This document shows, piece after piece, positions 62,771 through 64,000 of a stretch of 64,000 nucleotides of DNA; position 1 is the first letter of the stretch, and every line of letters starts with the position of its first letter. The stretch spans positions 19,517-83,516 of the forward strand of contig JAXMCE010000015.1 of NCBI GenBank assembly GCA_046349515.1, in the 5' to 3' direction. A model generated the notes under the pieces. The model searched no databases, was not told where the DNA came from, and saw only the letters and a program-made list of their open reading frames with translations. Both the position numbers and the translations under genes were made by a program. This DNA is from JBGPGW01 sp046349515 (GTDB lineage Bacteria; Pseudomonadota; Alphaproteobacteria; CADEGL01).

Positions 62771-63915
62771 TCCTTCCCCCATCGACCGACGTGCTCGTCA
62801 TCGGCGGCGGCATCCTCGGCCTCGCCACGGCCTACTTTCTTGCGGAGGACGGCATCGAGGTCGCCATCGTCGATCGCGGAACGCTGTCCGGCACCACGAC
62901 GAACGCCGGAAGCCTCCATGTGCAGATGCAGTCCCGCTTCATCCGGCGCGAGGCGCCGGCGCGGGTCGCCCTCGTGCAAAAGCATCAGGTGATGTATGTG
63001 CGCTCGGTCGAGGCGTGGCGCGATCTCGAGCGTGCGTTGGACGCCGATCTCGAGATCGTGCTCGATGGTGGCCTCATGCTGGCCGAGACGCGCGAGCAGT
63101 ACGCGTTCCTTGCCGAGAAGTGCCGGCACGAGGCGGCACTCGGCCTCGAAGTCGCCATGGTGTCGGGCGCCGAAGTCGAGCGGATCGCACCCTATCTCTC
63201 GACCGCGGTCGAGGGCGCCCAATTCTGCGCGAACGAGGGGCGCGTCAATACGCTCCGCGCCAACCGCGCGCTCGAGGCCGCGCTCCGCGCGGCTGGCGTG
63301 CCGATCCTGCGACCCGTCTCCGTCACGATGCTTGAGCGGGACCGGACCGGATTCACGGCAACGACCGACCGGGGAGCGATCCGCGCTTCGCGCATTGTGA
63401 ACGCGGCCGGCAGCGAGGGCGGCAGGCTCGCGGCTCTCCTCGGCGCGCATGTGCCGGTCGAACACGAAGCGATTCACGCGAACGTGACGGAGGCGGTAGC
63501 GCCCGTCATCCGCCATCTGGTGCAGCATGCCGAGCGCGGCTTGACGCTCAAGCAGACATCGAACGGCAATGTCGTCGTCGGCGGCGGTCGGCCGTCCTTC
63601 GTCGATGCCGAGACCGGCGTGCCCGGCGTCATCCGCAGCTCGATCGAGGGCAATCTGTCGATCGCGCTCGAATTCGCGCCCTGGCTCGCGGATGTCCAGC
63701 TCATCCGGACCTGGGGCGGCATCAATGCGAAGACCGACGGCCTGCCGGTCGTGGGCGCGGCGCCGGGACAGGCTGGGCATTTCGTCGCCGTGTCGGGGGA
63801 CGCTGGCTACACGCTCGGGCCCTGGACCGCGCGAATCCTCGCTGACGTCATGCGTGGGCGCGATCCCGGCTATGACATCCGCGACTTCTCGCCCGCGCGC
63901 TTCGGCCGCGGCTAG
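62767..63915 (+). CDS. FAD-dependent oxidoreductase (DAO family), catalytic partner
   Basis: The 382-residue DAO-type flavoenzyme has its FAD loop DVLVIGGGILGLATAYFLAEDGIEVAIVDRG near 9-38 (in part VLVIGGGILGLATAYFLAED) and the C-terminal FVAVSGDAGYTLGPWTARILADVM. It is the counterpart of HcnC, OoxB and the beta subunit of D-hydroxyproline dehydrogenase, where the substrate C-N bond is oxidised. Its start overlaps the stop of the large subunit in ATGA, so the two form one enzyme. Substrate is unknown (opine, D-hydroxyproline, N-methyl amino acid or similar). It ends convergently with the edge gene, stops sharing CTAG. Confidence 0.9.
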   Translation: MILPPSTDVLVIGGGILGLATAYFLAEDGIEVAIVDRGTLSGTTTNAGSLHVQMQSRFIRREAPARVALVQKHQVMYVRSVEAWRDLERALDADLEIVLDGGLMLAETREQYAFLAEKCRHEAALGLEVAMVSGAEVERIAPYLSTAVEGAQFCANEGRVNTLRANRALEAALRAAGVPILRPVSVTMLERDRTGFTATTDRGAIRASRIVNAAGSEGGRLAALLGAHVPVEHEAIHANVTEAVAPVIRHLVQHAERGLTLKQTSNGNVVVGGGRPSFVDAETGVPGVIRSSIEGNLSIALEFAPWLADVQLIRTWGGINAKTDGLPVVGAAPGQAGHFVAVSGDAGYTLGPWTARILADVMRGRDPGYDIRDFSPARFGRG

Positions 63916-64000
63916 ATCGTCGATTCGAGCCGTGCGTTGATGGGAAATTCCGCGATCGATGCGTTGTTTGGCATCGACAGGATGAGGGCGACGACGGCCG
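63912..64000 (-). CDS. C-terminal end of an unknown gene, SDR-like
   Basis: Reading leftwards from the window edge, an open frame ends at TAG 63912-63914 with the residues VVALILSMPNNASIAEFPINARLESTI. The ending resembles the C-termini of short-chain dehydrogenases/reductases, but only 28 residues are visible. The stop overlaps the stop of the convergent FAD enzyme in a palindromic CTAG. Identity needs the sequence beyond the window. Confidence 0.4.
   Translation of the reverse strand, partial: AVVALILSMPNNASIAEFPINARLESTI

Overview
The window is GC-rich chromosomal DNA from an alphaproteobacterium, most likely Rhodospirillales-like. The evidence is gene content and order: an NDUFA12-type complex I accessory subunit, DUF2155, aat, accC, accB and aroQ together; rne, an amidase, PBP1A and prfB in a row; a flgBC-fliE-fliQR-flhB run followed by a CckA-type kinase; recA followed by alaS; and a LexA box of the alphaproteobacterial GAAC-N7-GAAC type upstream of recA. 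Genus and species cannot be read from the sequence. I found no tRNA or rRNA gene, IS element, prophage or CRISPR array, so this looks like stable chromosome with accessory insertions.

Layout. 1-2.8 kb: edge of a secreted protein, an AbgB-like M20 amidohydrolase and an EamA transporter. 3.0-8.5 kb: housekeeping block with NDUFA12, two tandem MCE (MlaD) proteins, a methyltransferase, DUF2155, and on the minus strand aroQ-accB-accC-aat (shikimate step, acetyl-CoA carboxylase, N-end rule transferase). 8.6-11.2 kb: three tandem PhyH-type oxygenases. 11.2-22.6 kb: DsbA-like protein, M48/TPR protease, aminotransferase, RNase E with a long leader, cell-wall amidase, PBP1A and prfB with its programmed frameshift.

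22.6-32.5 kb: flagellar export and basal-body genes (fliP, fliO, csrA, flgB, flgC, fliE, fliQ, fliR, flhB), interrupted by two tandem DHA2 efflux pumps and a crotonase. 32.6-47.3 kb: CckA-like hybrid kinase lacking a membrane anchor, GMC oxidoreductase, SOS-regulated recA with a terminator, alaS, a cyclic-nucleotide-type K+ channel, a MoxR/VWA pair, icd, an HpnL-like membrane protein and a LOG-family protein.

47.5-64 kb is more accessory: cytochrome c' with a diheme cytochrome; small envelope proteins; an orphan degenerate receiver; CreA; a compact catabolic cluster (two acyl-CoA ligases, quinone oxidoreductase, ATC-hydrolase family protein, acyl-CoA dehydrogenase); DoxX; three unknown proteins; a persulfide dioxygenase-rhodanese fusion; and a two-gene opine/D-hydroxyproline-dehydrogenase-like flavoenzyme whose small ferredoxin subunit is fused to the large subunit. 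The most promising places for undescribed biology are the catabolic cluster at 51.7-57.7 kb, the PhyH triplet, the fused dehydrogenase, and the rne leader with its overlapping small ORF. All functions are inferred by reading motifs; no database search was run.
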